From Nephrotoma appendiculata (Eukaryota > Arthropoda > Insecta > Diptera > Tipulidae), in assembly GCA_947310385.1 (NCBI GenBank), contig OX371225.1:173037931-173101930 (forward strand): a stretch of 64,000 nt of DNA. Reading direction: 5' to 3'. Positions 1 through 12,194 of this stretch are shown here, piece by piece. Numbering within the stretch: position 1 is the first letter of the stretch; each line of letters begins with the position of its first letter. The notes under the pieces were generated by a model. That model was not told the origin of the DNA. It searched no databases and was given only the letters and a program-made list of their open reading frames with translations. The position numbers were made by a program, and so were the translations under genes.

Positions 1-1240
1 ACACAAATTGTTAACGCAGTTTTGAAGTCTGGTCATATTATAGGTATATCAGCCATTTTCCCGCCTTAATTATCATAACCCTTTGGAGAATGAATTTCAA
101 GCCAATTTAAAGAATTTGTTCTAGTCGAAAGACATACAACTTTAGTGCACCAGCTTGTCAGTTTTATAATAAAAAATTTAGAAAAATGAAATGAACTCAA
201 ACCAAAAAAAAAATTTACTTCATAAAGTCGGTAAAATGTAATAAATTTATCTTTCGTTCAGTAATTCAAATTTTTAACAATATTTGTGGATTTAATCCAA
301 AAATTTCCATACATAAAAAATATTATGTAATTATTAAAGACATCAAGTTGATGTTACCATGAAATTTCAAGGTCTGGTTTCCAACTATTAAGATTTTCAT
401 TTCTTGAAATAAATATATCGGTCGTCTCTGATGTCTACCAAGTTTTGTATTTATATAATTTGAAATCTCATTAGTTTGAATTCCACTAATTGAAACTTGT
501 TGGCAACTTCATTTCGATGTAACAGATATATCTGATTATCGTTTAAGACACAACAATGAAAATTAATTTACAAAAGAATTAACTGGAAAGATATTGCTGA
601 ACATTTGTCAATATTTACCCGTTTTGGGTAAACAAAAACCGCACAAATTAAATTTTTAGAATATTTTTGACGAATTCTTTATTCATTTTCATTTTAAATT
701 GAATTTTATCTGATTCAATTCATCGTTGCATCTTTCAAATCATCGTTGTATTTTGAAATCCGGTCACATTTTGTAATCAAACGTGGATTAAATTCGACGA
801 CTTCAGCGTAGCTCTACTGATAATTACATTTTTACTCCAAATTACCAAAACAAACAAATTATCAGGGATTTTCGCAAACAATTTAAAACATTTTATTGTT
901 TAAATTCCAGTTCAAAATGATTACAGGTAAGTGGAGTAACTCGATTAGGAAGGAACAAACGGTACTATTTGCATATGAAAAGCCCGGTTATTGAAAGTTT
1001 CGTATTTTTAAATTCTGTCATTTTGTAATCGAATCTGAAATTTGAATCTCAAAATTATATCATAAACTAAAAACTAGCTGACCTGAGACTGAATAATCAG
1101 TCACGTGAATACATTTTATTGAAATTTTGGTTAAGAAATGATTAAGAAGATTTTTTAAGATGTAAATTTGATATACGCACTTTTATCAAAAATAAACTAA
1201 ACTCATATAAGCGGTTAATTTTTAAATCTTAAACGGTATC
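1..1240. other. AT-rich stretch without a recognisable gene
   Basis: No open frame of useful length and no protein motif was seen on either strand. Base composition is strongly AT-biased, as in most intergenic parts of the window. I see no repeat structure that I can define here. Confidence 0.6.
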
Positions 1241-1245
1241 TTACG

Positions 1246-1402
1246 TGCCAAGCCAAATATTCATAGCTCAAACGGGAAGTGTGCGTTTGGGATCACATGA
1301 CGATTTACGCGCCCAAACCAAATATTCAAATCTCAAACAGAAAACGCGCGCTCGGGATCATATGACCACTTCCGCGCCCAAACCAAATATTCAAATCTCA
1401 AC
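1246..1402. repeat. 65-bp tandem repeat, about 2.4 copies
   Basis: Copies start at 1246, 1311 and 1376, giving an exact period of 65 bp. Each starts with GCCCAAACCAAATATTCAAA or a close variant and continues through a GC-richer part ending near ATATGACCACTTCCGC. The third copy breaks off at about 1402. A weaker trace of the same pattern is visible just upstream (about 1218-1245). The GC-rich half stands out from its AT-rich surroundings. An 81-codon open frame covers the array but has no homology signal and is a by-product of the repeat. Confidence 0.8.
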
Positions 1403-1474
1403 TTCGGCTGGAGACATTTCCATTATCCACTGCAGCAGTTGTTTTACGAAATGTATCAAACTGCTTTTTGTTTA

Positions 1475-1699
1475 TCAGTTGAATTCGTAATTCAGCCTCT
1501 TCGGCTTCTCGAAGGCTTGCACTTCCTGCACTTCGAAGCAGTGATCCCATTCATCATCGTTTAGCAGCAGGCCCCGTGCAGCTGCTGCTTCTTTGAAGGT
1601 TTTGTAAATAACACCATTGAATATTCGTATATACAAATTCAAAGCCGGTGGAGCCTCGAATATGTAAGAAAAGCAGCCGAAGGAAAAAAAGAACCTCAT
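1475..1699 (-). pseudogene. Helitron helicase fragment
   Basis: A 74-residue minus-strand frame contains NGVIYKTFKEAAAARGLL followed by NDDEWDHCFEV. This matches the short conserved block just upstream of the Pif1-type helicase domain in animal Helitron Rep/helicase proteins, where a phrase of the form NG-V-Y-TFKEA-ARGLL-DD-EW recurs. The Rep (HUH) and helicase Walker motifs are absent, so this is a small relic of a protein normally well over 1000 residues. No Helitron ends were located next to it. The Helitron at 54-56.8 kb is a separate copy that retains a different part of the protein. The family call rests on motif memory, not on an alignment. Confidence 0.7.
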
Positions 1700-3900
1700 C
1701 TACTTAATAAAAAATAATTTGAAGATATAAGAAGATAGATTAATGAAACAAACAGAATCTGTAACAATAAATTGTATACATTCATAACCGTAATTAAACC
1801 AATTAAGTAAACCTCTGTTATTTCGGTTAACAGAACAAGTACGCCATCACCTTGAGCAACAATGAATTTGGGATATTTCAATCTATACTTATTACTAGTC
1901 GTGTCCACTTTAAATATAATTTACATGGTATAGTTGATAATATACGAAATACATCATGTGATGATGTACTATACCTCGAAATTGAGGAAATTTCCTCTTC
2001 CTGGTTCAACTCATTCAAATAATGAGGCGCCACATGAGTGCATTTGAATGAGATAGAGTTTGGTTCTATTTGGGCTCCAGACAATTTTGGGTAACAACAA
2101 ATCAGTTTTACTTCAATAGGTTTCTAGCGAATTTTCCATGTAAAAGCATCATTTTAGAACTACCGAATTGCCCTGGATTTTGATATCTGAAAACCATCAA
2201 GACGATCATTTTGTCGTACTAAACCCTATCTCATGTTATTGTCTCGTGCAGCTGTCGATTGGTCCTCATCCAGCAACAATAATCTGTATCGCAACACGGA
2301 TTAAAACCATATTTGTATTCCCATACTCAAAACATTTTGAAATATCCGACCACATGGCACAGATATTCTAAATTGAAACATTTTATTACCGGTTATCAAA
2401 TTTACGCGAAAACCATTAATTAAATTACATAATAAATAATATTTTGGAAAATAGTTTGACGTAATCAAAATTGAATGCAAACATAAAATAAATTATATGT
2501 AAAATTACGTATCACCATTTCTGTACTTAGTGCCCCAGCACTTATAAAAAAAATAAAACAAAAGCGGAAATGAAAATTATTAGCTATATTTTATTAAATA
2601 ATTTATTTTTTAAATTCATACAAAAAAATAATAATAATAAAATTATTTATATGAAACATACGGCCAATTTATAAACACTGACCAACCGTCAAAACTAATA
2701 AAATCAAACACGAGAGCACAATCAATTACAATTTAAAATAATACAAAAACATCAATTGTATAATATAAATATTTTTTTTATTATTAATTTATTTACATAT
2801 TTATATCATAAAAATAAAATTATACATTAAAAAAAATATTATCAAATAAAATGATATAAATATAAAAATTATTTTATAAAATAATTTATAAACATAAATC
2901 ATTCTTGTCATTTTGATTAAACGTAATAATTACAGATTTTTGTTTTGTCATTAAAAATAATAATAAATGTCTTACAGCAAGATATTTTTGGGGAGACGAG
3001 TAGTTTCTTAAATACTTTCTTCAGCTTGCGGGGATTTATAGGTAATTTCAAGAAATTAAAAAATTTGGTTTACTCTGTAAATTTGATAAAATGATTTATC
3101 TAAAACATTAAAAAAAAAATCAAATTAAATTAATTTATTTATTAAAATTTAATAAAATGCATATTTAAATAATAATTAAATTTAATTTGTGGTTTAAATT
3201 AAACAAATTTATATGGTATAATGGTAAAACATAAACTGTGCAGATGATTGATTGGTAAGTGGGTAATTTAAGGTGTATCGTTTTGTGTTTTTAATTTTAG
3301 GTTCGTTTTATGTTACATTATACGAGTAGTGTATAGCATATGAAATATGAATTGCGCTGTTGGCGCACTTAAATTTATCGTATACGTCAAATTAATATTT
3401 AATTACATGATTTTCGAATGTGCTATAAAATATTAATCATAATCGGATTCAAGAAATTATATATTATTAGATGACGGTTGTGTACACGTGTGCCTTGTTG
3501 CATCATAACATATATTGAATTGCAGAATTAAACCAGACATCCTTGTTGCATTAGTAAAAAATATTTAATATATGTGGTAATGAACTTTGTTTTAAATTAA
3601 ATAAAGTTTGATGAGTCGGATGGCCAAATGATTTACCTGGCAAGTTTTAGAAATTTGTTTTCTCCCTTGGCCTGTTATAGAGGATTGGTTTTGATTGAGG
3701 GAGGACCTACTGAACTACCTCTTAAATTTGAAAAATTTCTCATACTAGAGTCCTTTTACAGAAGTGTGGTTTCGTTTAACCCTAATCAACATACCTCATT
3801 TTACTTACATTAATGCGTACGATGAGTCTCTCAGACTCATAATAATTTGTGTTACGGAAAAATGCAAATTTACTTTGTTTTAATTATTTTTAGCATTCTT
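1700..3900. other. AT-rich stretch without a recognisable gene
   Basis: The stretch is extremely AT-rich, especially 2560-2960 and 3100-3220, with runs of A, T and AAT/TAA triplets. Open frames of 60-70 codons occur on both strands, but they are short and biased by composition. I see no domain, RNA gene or defined repeat. Confidence 0.55.
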
Positions 3901-3904
3901 CATA

Positions 3905-4385
3905 ATTTATTTATTTACACACTTACGACAGAGTACCACTTTTTTGGAGTGTTGAAGTCGCTTGTTTTGCTTCTAAAGTATTTTGCTCAGCTTCAGACAT
4001 TTGTGAGTATAAGCTGGTTAAAACCTGTACTATTGAGAATTTTGAGAGAAGCGAAAAACTTATTCTTTGGGTACTTGGCGTAACCAACTCGCGAATTAAT
4101 TCTTTCAGAAATATTTTGTGCGGATATTTGGTTTGGTTGCATTCCACTCGGGATATAAATTAATCAAAATAACTTTTGCAGCTACTCAGCCACATCCAGG
4201 ATAAATTAAAAAACTGGGCCTGTGTCCATCGGTGAGTTTTCCGTTTTGACAAAAAAGCGTTAGACAGCTGATCCAGCATATCAACTTCTTCATTCGTGGA
4301 GTTGTAATACAGATTTATCCTTGATTTATTATGATTCCCGACATCTACTCTATCATCAAAGTGGATTGACAACAGTAAAATACCG
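3905..4385 (-). pseudogene. piggyBac-type transposase fragment (C-terminal half)
   Basis: The minus strand reads SIHFDD, then RINLYYNSTNEEVDMLDQL, then RRKTHRW-like residues and FFNLSWMWLSSCKSYF. This order is the signature of the DDE_Tnp_1_7 (piggyBac) domain: a YN-T-GGVD-LDQ motif, a K-RRW block, then a hydrophobic helix. Downstream on the same strand, in a shifted frame, comes FLKELIRELVTPSTQRI, matching the segment that follows the catalytic core in insect piggyBac-like proteins. The VDMLDQL motif normally carries the last catalytic Asp. The N-terminal two thirds and the terminal repeats were not found, so this is a relic with at least one frameshift. Confidence 0.75.
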
Positions 4386-4835
4386 GTTCAATTTTTCTTT
4401 GGTATAAATCACTAAACTCATATTTTTACTGAAACCAAAAACGTTTATTTCTTCAGGTCATTATTGATGCGGCTGAAATTCAAAAGAAATACACCTGTTA
4501 ACTTTCGCAACCGCAGAGCTAACTCAACACATATAAAATAATTATAAAACTTAATATTCCGTTTTGAATAATTAAACGGAACAGAAAGTTCTTCAACGGT
4601 GTGAAAAGGCATGTCAATCCACAACCGAGGATTTACCCTCGGTTTGGTAGGTTTAAATGTAGATTATTTATCCATGGTTATTTTAAAAATGGATTATTTT
4701 TATTTTCCTATGATTTTTCTTTCGATTTTTATTTCGAATTTTCGATCTGTCAGAGTCAAATTGACTTGAAGTATATTTTTAATATTAAATAATAACAACA
4801 TTATCTATTCAATTAGATTAAGAAAAAGAAATAAA

Positions 4836-5307
4836 ATGGCTTCTTCGCCTTCTTCATCTTCATCATCATTTTCATTATCCAATGATTCAGATTATCTGCT
4901 CAACGAAAATGAAGAAAAATCAACATGCAAAGAGCGAATGAATACTGGACCCTAACTGTTGAATTTGACGTTCATTTTCTAAGACTATTGTTTTCCTATA
5001 GTAGACAAAAAAGGAAAAAGAAAAATGTATGAAATTTTTACTATTCTTTTCTCTTTTGTTTCTACGCTTGCTATAGGAAAACGATAGCGGCCGAAAATGA
5101 ACGACGAATTCAAAATAGTTAAGCCCCTGATTTTTACGACAAGGATGAATTTTTTGAGAAATTTCAGATTTACCAAAGGTTTTTATTACATACTCAATCT
5201 AATAAAAGAGGATATTATTCTTATGATAAAAGGGAGAAAGCGGATATTTCACCGGAACGACAACTAATGACTGCCCTTCGTTATTACGCTACTTGCACGT
5301 TCTATTA
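4836..5307 (+). pseudogene. PIF/Harbinger transposase N-terminal fragment
   Basis: An ATG at 4836 opens a serine-rich acidic start (MASSPSSSSSSSFSLSNDSD) that soon meets a stop. Spread over two frames, the downstream sequence reads DEFFEKFQIYQRF, FYYILNLIKEDI and REKADISPERQLMTALRYYA, ending in TCTFY. The block ISPE-QL--LRYYATG is the conserved N-terminal HTH region of HARBI1-like transposases, placed before the DDE core. The DDE domain is absent. Frame changes occur around 5000-5200. Other Harbinger pieces lie at 19.7-20.5 kb and 59.5-60.5 kb and cover different protein segments, so they are not obviously the same copy. Confidence 0.65.
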
Positions 5308-5699
5308 AAAAACAAATTTACAATTATTTTGTTTTCTTATGTACTGAAAGGAAATTTAGTAACTTTTTCTTCTTACGCGTACCTGTTGGTAACTATGTGT
5401 GCGATGTTCGAATAAACATCGCCGATTTAATCGTCGTTTAAACTTACCAATTTAAGCCATGGAAAAATCCATAAATTTTTTTACACACGGATTTTTCGAA
5501 AATATTTTTGGTTCAAAATTACGGCCTAAGACTCGTCGCATGCGTTTTTTAGTATTTCTAGAAGTGTTTTCTGGTCCTAGCTATTACTTGATTAACATTT
5601 TATTAACGAATTTGAAGAAAAAAAATGAAATTTATAGCATAAACTTAAAATGGAGTCTCTGAGACGCAAATAATGTTGATTAGGGTTAATGCTGAAATT

Positions 5700-7060
5700 G
5701 TTTAGACTTGAGCTATTTATTAATCGCTTCATGACAAGTTGGAGAAATTGTTCTTACTCGTATGGCCTTACGCGTTGAGTTAAGATCATTCCGTCATCAC
5801 GGTCGTTTGTCATAATGAAGTGGATGCGTTTAATGCTATTGAATCACTAAATCCATTTAAATTTAATGAAAACAACCACAAATCTTTGGGGTGTTTAACA
5901 CGTCCTTCTGTACCACGAAAAGAACAGAACACCGGCAAATTATCAAATTCAACTATAAAACGACAAACTACACTGTCTGCAAAATTATTTTGAACTAGTG
6001 AATTGGGATGAAGTTTTAGATGTTAATGGAGTATGTATAGCTATGATGCAATGATCAGCTTATAAACCTTAAGAAACGTAACGTACTTATGCATGCACTT
6101 GACGTGCATCCAAAAACAAATTAAATCAAATCCAAAATAAATCTGTACCCTGCCCTTATGATTTGTAACTAATATGAACACTCAATGTGTGAAATAATTA
6201 GATGACATGTTTGTCGAATTCTTTCATCTGCCTATCGACAAAATACTGTATCAGATCCATTGATGAAACCAGCCATACCAACATTTAAATGACACTAATA
6301 GATATATCTGATGCCAAAATTCAACCAGCTTTGACAGATTTTGATGACGGACGATATTCCTTGGGCTATATGTTAAAAATATTTTTAAGTTTTTTGATAA
6401 ATCCATAATGCCAGCTGTTCGTTAGCCTCTGCCGAAAATATTGAACAACATAATCAATTCTGAAACTATTTAAGTTTCAAATCGATATTAGTACGTCATA
6501 TACATATCTGTGAACCAACATGGGTTGATACTGTGCCACATCTTCTAACTAGGTTAAATTCAAACATAATGTTAATAAATTCAAACATCACCAAATAGCC
6601 GTAGCTTACACGGATTTTAGTAAGGCATTTGACTCTTTTTGTCATCAGACAAACCGATGTGTATCAGCGCTCAGATTTTCATTGGATTACGTCAATTGGT
6701 TCATGTCGTATTTAACAAGTCGTCAGCACTACACAATAATAGAAAAAAAAAAATCTAACGTTATCAAAAACATATCTGATTTTCCTCAAAGCTCATATGC
6801 CTATCTAACCCTGGATTTTTATTGTTTTACTGAAAAATGACCTCATTATGTGATAAGAACTCGTTGGACTTGAATATCAATAAATGTAAAATTATATCAT
6901 CTTTTCATCGCAAACGGAAACCAATAATAACCTCCATACAGCTTTATTAAATTTACTCACACATTCAGAGTGTGCAGGACAGACATATCGATAACTGTAT
7001 TGTTAGAGCGAATTTCATATTTGGCTTTGTCAAACGATGGAGTAGGAAGAAATATAATTA
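5700..7060 (+). pseudogene. Jockey/CR1-like non-LTR retrotransposon relic (RT)
   Basis: Near 6600 the plus strand reads AVAYTDFSKAFDS, the RT motif A of non-LTR elements (YTDFSKAFD). It is followed by WFMSYLTSRQHYTII and a decayed motif B (SDFPQSS in place of a GVPQGS). After a gap comes SLDLNINKCKIISFHRKRKP-like sequence (about 6860-6920), typical of the palm-to-thumb region, and FGFVKRWS-like residues near 7030. Motif C (ADD) was not found. The fragment at about 5990, NWDEVLDVNG, resembles the linker between endonuclease and RT. All of this is spread over several frames with many stops. It is an old fragment; the clade is tentative. Confidence 0.65.
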
Positions 7061-8060
7061 ACTTCGGTCTTTAAGACCAAATTAGTGAAATCCCGAAAGT
7101 GACTGTCGTCCAAAACCACTTTTCTCGAAGTTTTGAGGGTTCCTGCCCCAAAAAATTATTTAAAAAAATTGTTTGCTCGGTATGAGTGTCTGAATATCTG
7201 GATGTCTTCATATCGTGATGAAAAAATTGTTTTTCGACAATCTCTTTTATTTTGAATTCGGAGAATTAAAAACTTTTTTCGATGTCTACTTCGAAGGGTC
7301 GGGTTCCTGTGATGGCAATTCACCCTATAAACATTATGCCTAATACCACGATATTGGTTTGCATTTTTCCAATATACTCGTGTAGTTTATTGTTTGAACG
7401 GTCTTGGATCAGCAAAAAATCCACCGTTTTAGCGCTTCTACCTAATTATTGCTAATTACAGATGGAACGGAATTATTTTTTTTAGCAATTTAATTGAGCG
7501 TTTTGACACTGGCAGCAAATTATTGTGTTGGTATATAATATATTCATAACTTACATCATTGATAAGGTCTAGAATAATGTCCTACAATAAGTTAACGCAC
7601 GTTAGTACTCCAAACTAGCTGTGTTTCTTGATGCTTGATCTGATCCAGTTCCCGGATCGTTAACTATTTCAAATCAAAATTTGTGATCTGAAACAAAATT
7701 TGGATCTAGTTTTTCATTTACAATTTGAATTGACCCGGACCAATGGGTGTCACGAAACACGGCTACTATGGTTGTGGTGCTGAAGGCTTTTACATTTAGC
7801 TACATCTAGTTTCATTCCAATACTATACAACCATGTGACATACAAATCATTCATGGTTGGCAGATCTCCGTATAATAATAATACGGTAATGGAACATGAT
7901 ATTCTTAGAACAAAATTTTACAAAATCCATGAATAATCAGAAAACTTTTGTGACTCGTTTTGTGAAGAATTTTTTAATGACAATTTTCGATTTCCATTTC
8001 ATGTGAATTTATAAAGGTCAAATCGTTGATGTGAATTTTCTATGTCAGATCGTATGATTG
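7060..8060. other. Unclassified stretch, no gene seen
   Basis: No frame above 60 codons with any motif was seen. Part of it may be the 3' end of the preceding non-LTR relic or the far edge of the degenerate repeat array that starts at 8067, but I cannot show either. Confidence 0.45.
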
Positions 8061-8066
8061 TTCAAA

Positions 8067-10880
8067 TATGAAGTTACTCGGTCAAAATAAATAAATCATA
8101 TTCTCAAACGGTGGTTCGATCTTCTATTTGGTTCTGCAATAAAAAGTGAATACAAATTGTTAAATACTCTAAACAACTTTTTTCACTAGGAATCCAAGCT
8201 ACCAAGAAGAAATCTGAAGAAGTGCTTATTTTTGTAAGGGTTTGTGTATCTTTACACAAGTACCCGGGGGTTAAAAATGGGGGGTGTGAATTTTTCTACT
8301 TTTTGCGGTAGATATATTGCGAGTAAAGGCCCCTTATTTTCTTTGACTAGAAAAGTCGTAAACATTGTATAAATGGAATTAAAAATAATAATTTTTTAGA
8401 AAAGCTGAAAAAATCTTAACTGTATTACTTATACTAAATCAATTTCTTGTAATAAATCAGAGGTATAAGTTTTTCCTAATTATTTGTACGCTACTGGCTC
8501 AATTGTTGTTGCTCAATTGGTTATGCGTCTCCGTATCCTTCCCGAATTTGAAATGAAATAAACGAGTGGAAATGTGTAACCATTTTATATAAATTATGAA
8601 GTAACTTGGTCAAAATAAATAAATCAAGCTCTCAAACGATGGTTCGACCTTTTGATACGGTGTTTATAACTGAATACTGTCGTTTTCTAAATACTATATA
8701 TAAGTAAGACTTTTTATTAGCGAATACCAGTTTTTTGGCCGAAATCAATCTAGAGAAAGAGACAGCTTCCATAGGAGCTTTCTGAATTTTACCATTTTGA
8801 AAGATAGGTATATGCAAAAATATGGCCCTTATACATCTCACACGGATTTAATAATGAAATAAAGTTAATTTTTAAGCATTTTTCATAAATTTAACACGTT
8901 CACGACGGCGCTGTAACTCTTGCTCCTCGCCCATTGGCGGTTGCGCTTAAAGCTTTTCGCTCTATCGGACGGGAGCTAATCCAGCCGCCCTATTCCTGAA
9001 TACGATACGAATCTTTTTACGATACGAAAATTCAATTCCATGCGAAAATGAATTGGTATTTCTGAATACGAACGTTCCACAAATTTTAATTTTTACAGTG
9101 TAGGCAAGGAAAATTTTTTTGATGTAAAATTTCCTTCAAAATAAACAAGTATCTTATTTATAAATAAATAAGAGTTGCAAAAATAGAATTATATACCATA
9201 GAATGAATATCATGATTTTACAATTTTCTCTTTCATGTGTATAGCAACTGGTTATATGAAAAATGAATATTGCGTGTCATATCGCAAAAATAAAAACAAA
9301 CTAGATTTTGTTTGTTCAAATTGACAAAATTTGACCAGTAATTTTTTTTTTATCTAAATATTTGGTGTTACGTACCGTCTAATAACACAATCAAATGCGT
9401 ACCACCGGTTGTACGCACCGCCCGATGAGGCAGTCTAGTGCGGGCCACCGGTGGTACGCGCCGGCGTGAACGTGTTAAAGACCTCAGTAATGTTTGGCCA
9501 AAATCAGTCCATGGTAAGTAGCACTTTCCGTAGGAGCTTTTCGTTTTCTGCATATGACCAAAAGATCCTAAATCAAAACATCGATTTTTGACAACAAAAA
9601 AAACTATTTTTCAACAAAAGTTGGGAGTTTACAGCCCAGATAGATTAATCGGGACGAAACCTAATACTTAAGCTTTTTTTCATAAATTGGGAAATTCCAG
9701 TGAGTTTTAGCAGATATAAGGCCACCACAAGTGACAGCTTCCATAGGAGCTTTTACATTTTTTTTAAATATTTTGAAAAGTATAGCATTTACGAGAAACA
9801 CGACTACTAACTAAAAGAAGCCAAATAAAATCTGCAACAACATCGTTCCAAATTAGTTTACAAAAATTCGAGCGGAATTTATGATTTTTGACAAAAAAAA
9901 ATTTGCAGTAAAAACGGCCTGTAAAGCACAGATGGATTGTTTGATCGCAATCATACCTAAGAGCTTAATCCACAAATCAGTCCACCGGAAGTGACATCCT
10001 TTAAAGCTGCTTTTTCGTTTTTTGCGAGTATTCTTTGAAGTATATTTTTGAACAGTTATGAACTAAAAGATTGTAAATTAATTTTTCATAAATACCGATG
10101 CAGATCAGTTAATTTAAATTTCAGTGGAAATAACGCTTTTTGTCAAAAAACTGGTTTTTCAGTAAACATTTGGTTGCTAACCCCTACGATTTGATGGACC
10201 GAGATGAAACATCATACTTAAGTTTTTTTCACTTATATTTGGTGATTCCTGTGATTTTTGGCAAATGGCTACTATGGAAGCTTTTTCGTTTTTTGAAAAA
10301 AAAATTGAAAAGTATAGCACTTACGAGAAAAACAGTTATGCACTATCGATTCTAAACAAAATTTGCAACAATACCGTCTAAAACAGTTTTCCAAAATTTA
10401 GAAAAATATGAAATTTTTTGAATTAAACCGTTTGTTAACAAAAACTCAACCCCTCGACAACCAAGAGACTGATTTATCGGGACGAAACTTTATTAATACG
10501 ATTAATCTACAAATTGGGAGAGCCCAGTGAATTTTTAACCCACCGTAAGTGGTAGATTCCTTATGACCTCCAGATTTATACGGACTTATCGTTTATTGCT
10601 AAATCGCCAAAGGCAAGAAAACAGTTTTTAAAAAAATTCTGTGAATGCATATATTCGTGTATCTGTGTGTGACGTCGTGCAGACTAAATGTTTGTATCCC
10701 ATCTGCAGCCCAGATGGTTGTACTGATCGGGAGGAAGCAGCTTTCAAAGGAGCTTCTTTGTTTTTTGCTAAATTTTGAAAAGTGTAACATTTATGAAAGT
10801 TCATTATTCAAAAATTTTACCGAAAATGATGATTTTTAACAAATCAAATTTTGTTTTCTTCAACAAAAATTCGGTATGAA
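8067..10880. repeat. Degenerate long-period repeat array, about 0.18-0.29 kb units
   Basis: A phrase close to CTTCCATAGGAGCTTTT recurs at about 8771, 9531, 9743, 10003, 10275 and 10745. It is often followed by CGTTTTTTGC and by TTTTGAAAAGTATAGCATTTACGAGAAA. Other phrases (GATGGATTGTTTGATCG-like, CATACTTAAG, CCACAAATCAGTCCACCGG-like) recur in the same order in several units. Spacing varies from roughly 180 to 290 bp once the MITE at 8895-9474 is discounted. In addition, an 85-90 bp phrase at 8067 (GAAGTTACTCGGTCAAAATA) returns at 8595. The array is strongly diverged, which suggests an old satellite or the repeat interior of a dead element. Small open frames within it are artefacts. Confidence 0.65.
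8895..9474. mobile_element. TTAA-flanked MITE, piggyBac type
   Basis: TTAA occurs at 8891-8894 and again at 9475-9478. The left end starts CACGTTCACGACGGCGC and the right end, reversed, starts CACGTTCACGCCGGCGC, so the terminal inverted repeats agree over about 17 bp with one mismatch. TTAA target duplication and this kind of terminus are typical of piggyBac-derived MITEs in insects. The element is 580 bp, carries no ORF of its own, and has GC-rich ends around an AT-rich middle. The right end also holds an internal inverted copy of CCACCGG-TGTACGC. It sits inside the degenerate repeat array, so it arrived after that array formed. Confidence 0.8.
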
Positions 10881-11530
10881 ACTTGTTAACTTTAGACTTA
10901 AACTTTTTATGCAAATTGTAATTTTGTTATATAGTCAAAATACACTACTGATGCAACATAGTTTTACCAAAAGTCTGGTAAGTTTTATTTTACACTTTAG
11001 AAATTAGGTGTGATGTATTCGAGATCTTTGTATATTTTTGTCGTAGAAAAAAATCGGGTGGGTGCAACAACAATTACATCCCTTTATTTTTTTATGATCC
11101 AACTAAATTTTTTTTAATTGTCACTTAAATTATTAACAATTGTGGTTCGTTAAAATTAAATTTTTTAGTTTCAAGTTAATTTAAAGTTCGTTAGTCTAGT
11201 AAAATAATAGTTCGTACTACTACAACTTTAAAGCACACAATATACCTGGCCAAACCAGTAACGTGGAAACTGATCCCAAAGGAAGCGGAGGAAACTGGCA
11301 AGTGGTCGGTAAAAAAGCGAAAGAAACGCAGAAACAGAAAACGCTGGCAAAAACAGACAACAAAACGGATCATTATCTCAGCAAGGGATAATGAATCCAG
11401 CCTTACAATCACCGAGATAACATAGAAAATCAAAGAAGTTATCCGACCTAGGGAATCGAATGTAAAAATTCACTATGTAACGAACGCCGGCCCGAAAGGT
11501 GTCGCGGTTACTGTCGATGCTTCCTCTGAT

Positions 11531-12007
11531 TTGAAAGTTTTCACGGAAAACAGAGATCTAGAAGGCGTGGGTCTAGTAGCCACCGAACCAGTGCCTATAA
11601 AAAAATTACCGAAGGTAATTATCTTTGACGTCATCTCTGATCTTGATGGAAACATGGTAACTAACTGTCTTATAAAACAAAACTGCCTGGAACAAAAAGA
11701 TGTTAAGGTTCTATTTAGAACTGGTGCGAAGAACAAAAAGACCACTCACTGGGTGGTAGAAGTAGAATCAGCAACCAGAAACATGTTGCTAAAGTGTGGA
11801 AGACTGCACGTGGACAGGGTTCGTTGCCATGTGAGAGATTATGTGACTCCAACTAGGTGCTTTAGGTGCCGGCGATACGGTCACATTGCAAAGAACTGTA
11901 GGGCGCGCACAGAGACCTACTCTCACTGTGCACATCATGGTCATGGCTTCAAGGAATGTCCGAATAAAGACAAACCTGCCAGCTACGCAAGCTGCAAGGA
12001 AATGTAA
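11531..12007 (+). pseudogene. R1-clade ORF1 (Gag-like) with zinc knuckle, partial
   Basis: ORF1 of non-LTR elements makes an RNA-binding protein that packages element RNA. The 158-residue frame holds KLPKVIIFDVISDLDG early on, then THWVVEVESATRNMLLKCGR, then VRCHVRDYVTPTRCFRCRRYGHIAKNC at about residues 95-121. The knuckle CFRCRRYGHIAKNC is a clean C-x2-C-x4-H-x4-C. A second knuckle is damaged: its first Cys is replaced by Ser in the phrase YSHCAHHGHGFKEC. The real start lies upstream (about 11230) in the same reading sense but is interrupted by a stop, so the ATG at 11531 is only the first one left open. The ORF ends soon after the knuckles, as in R1-clade elements. Confidence 0.8.
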
Positions 12008-12194
12008 AAACCAAATGACCATCAAGTAGGTCGCGTTTCATGTAACGCATACAAAAAAGATGTGCAAGAGAGATTTTGTACTAAACATAATGATTAGTCG
12101 CAATCAAAGGAACTGCAACAGCAACCTACGAATCGCCCAACATGCAGTGTGCTAAAATAGTCGGATCAGAGATATGTGAAAGCAAATAGATATT

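Noticed and set aside
1246..1402. CRISPR-like or coding repeat
   Set aside because: Contiguous 65-bp tandem copies without spacers; the frame through them has no protein pattern.
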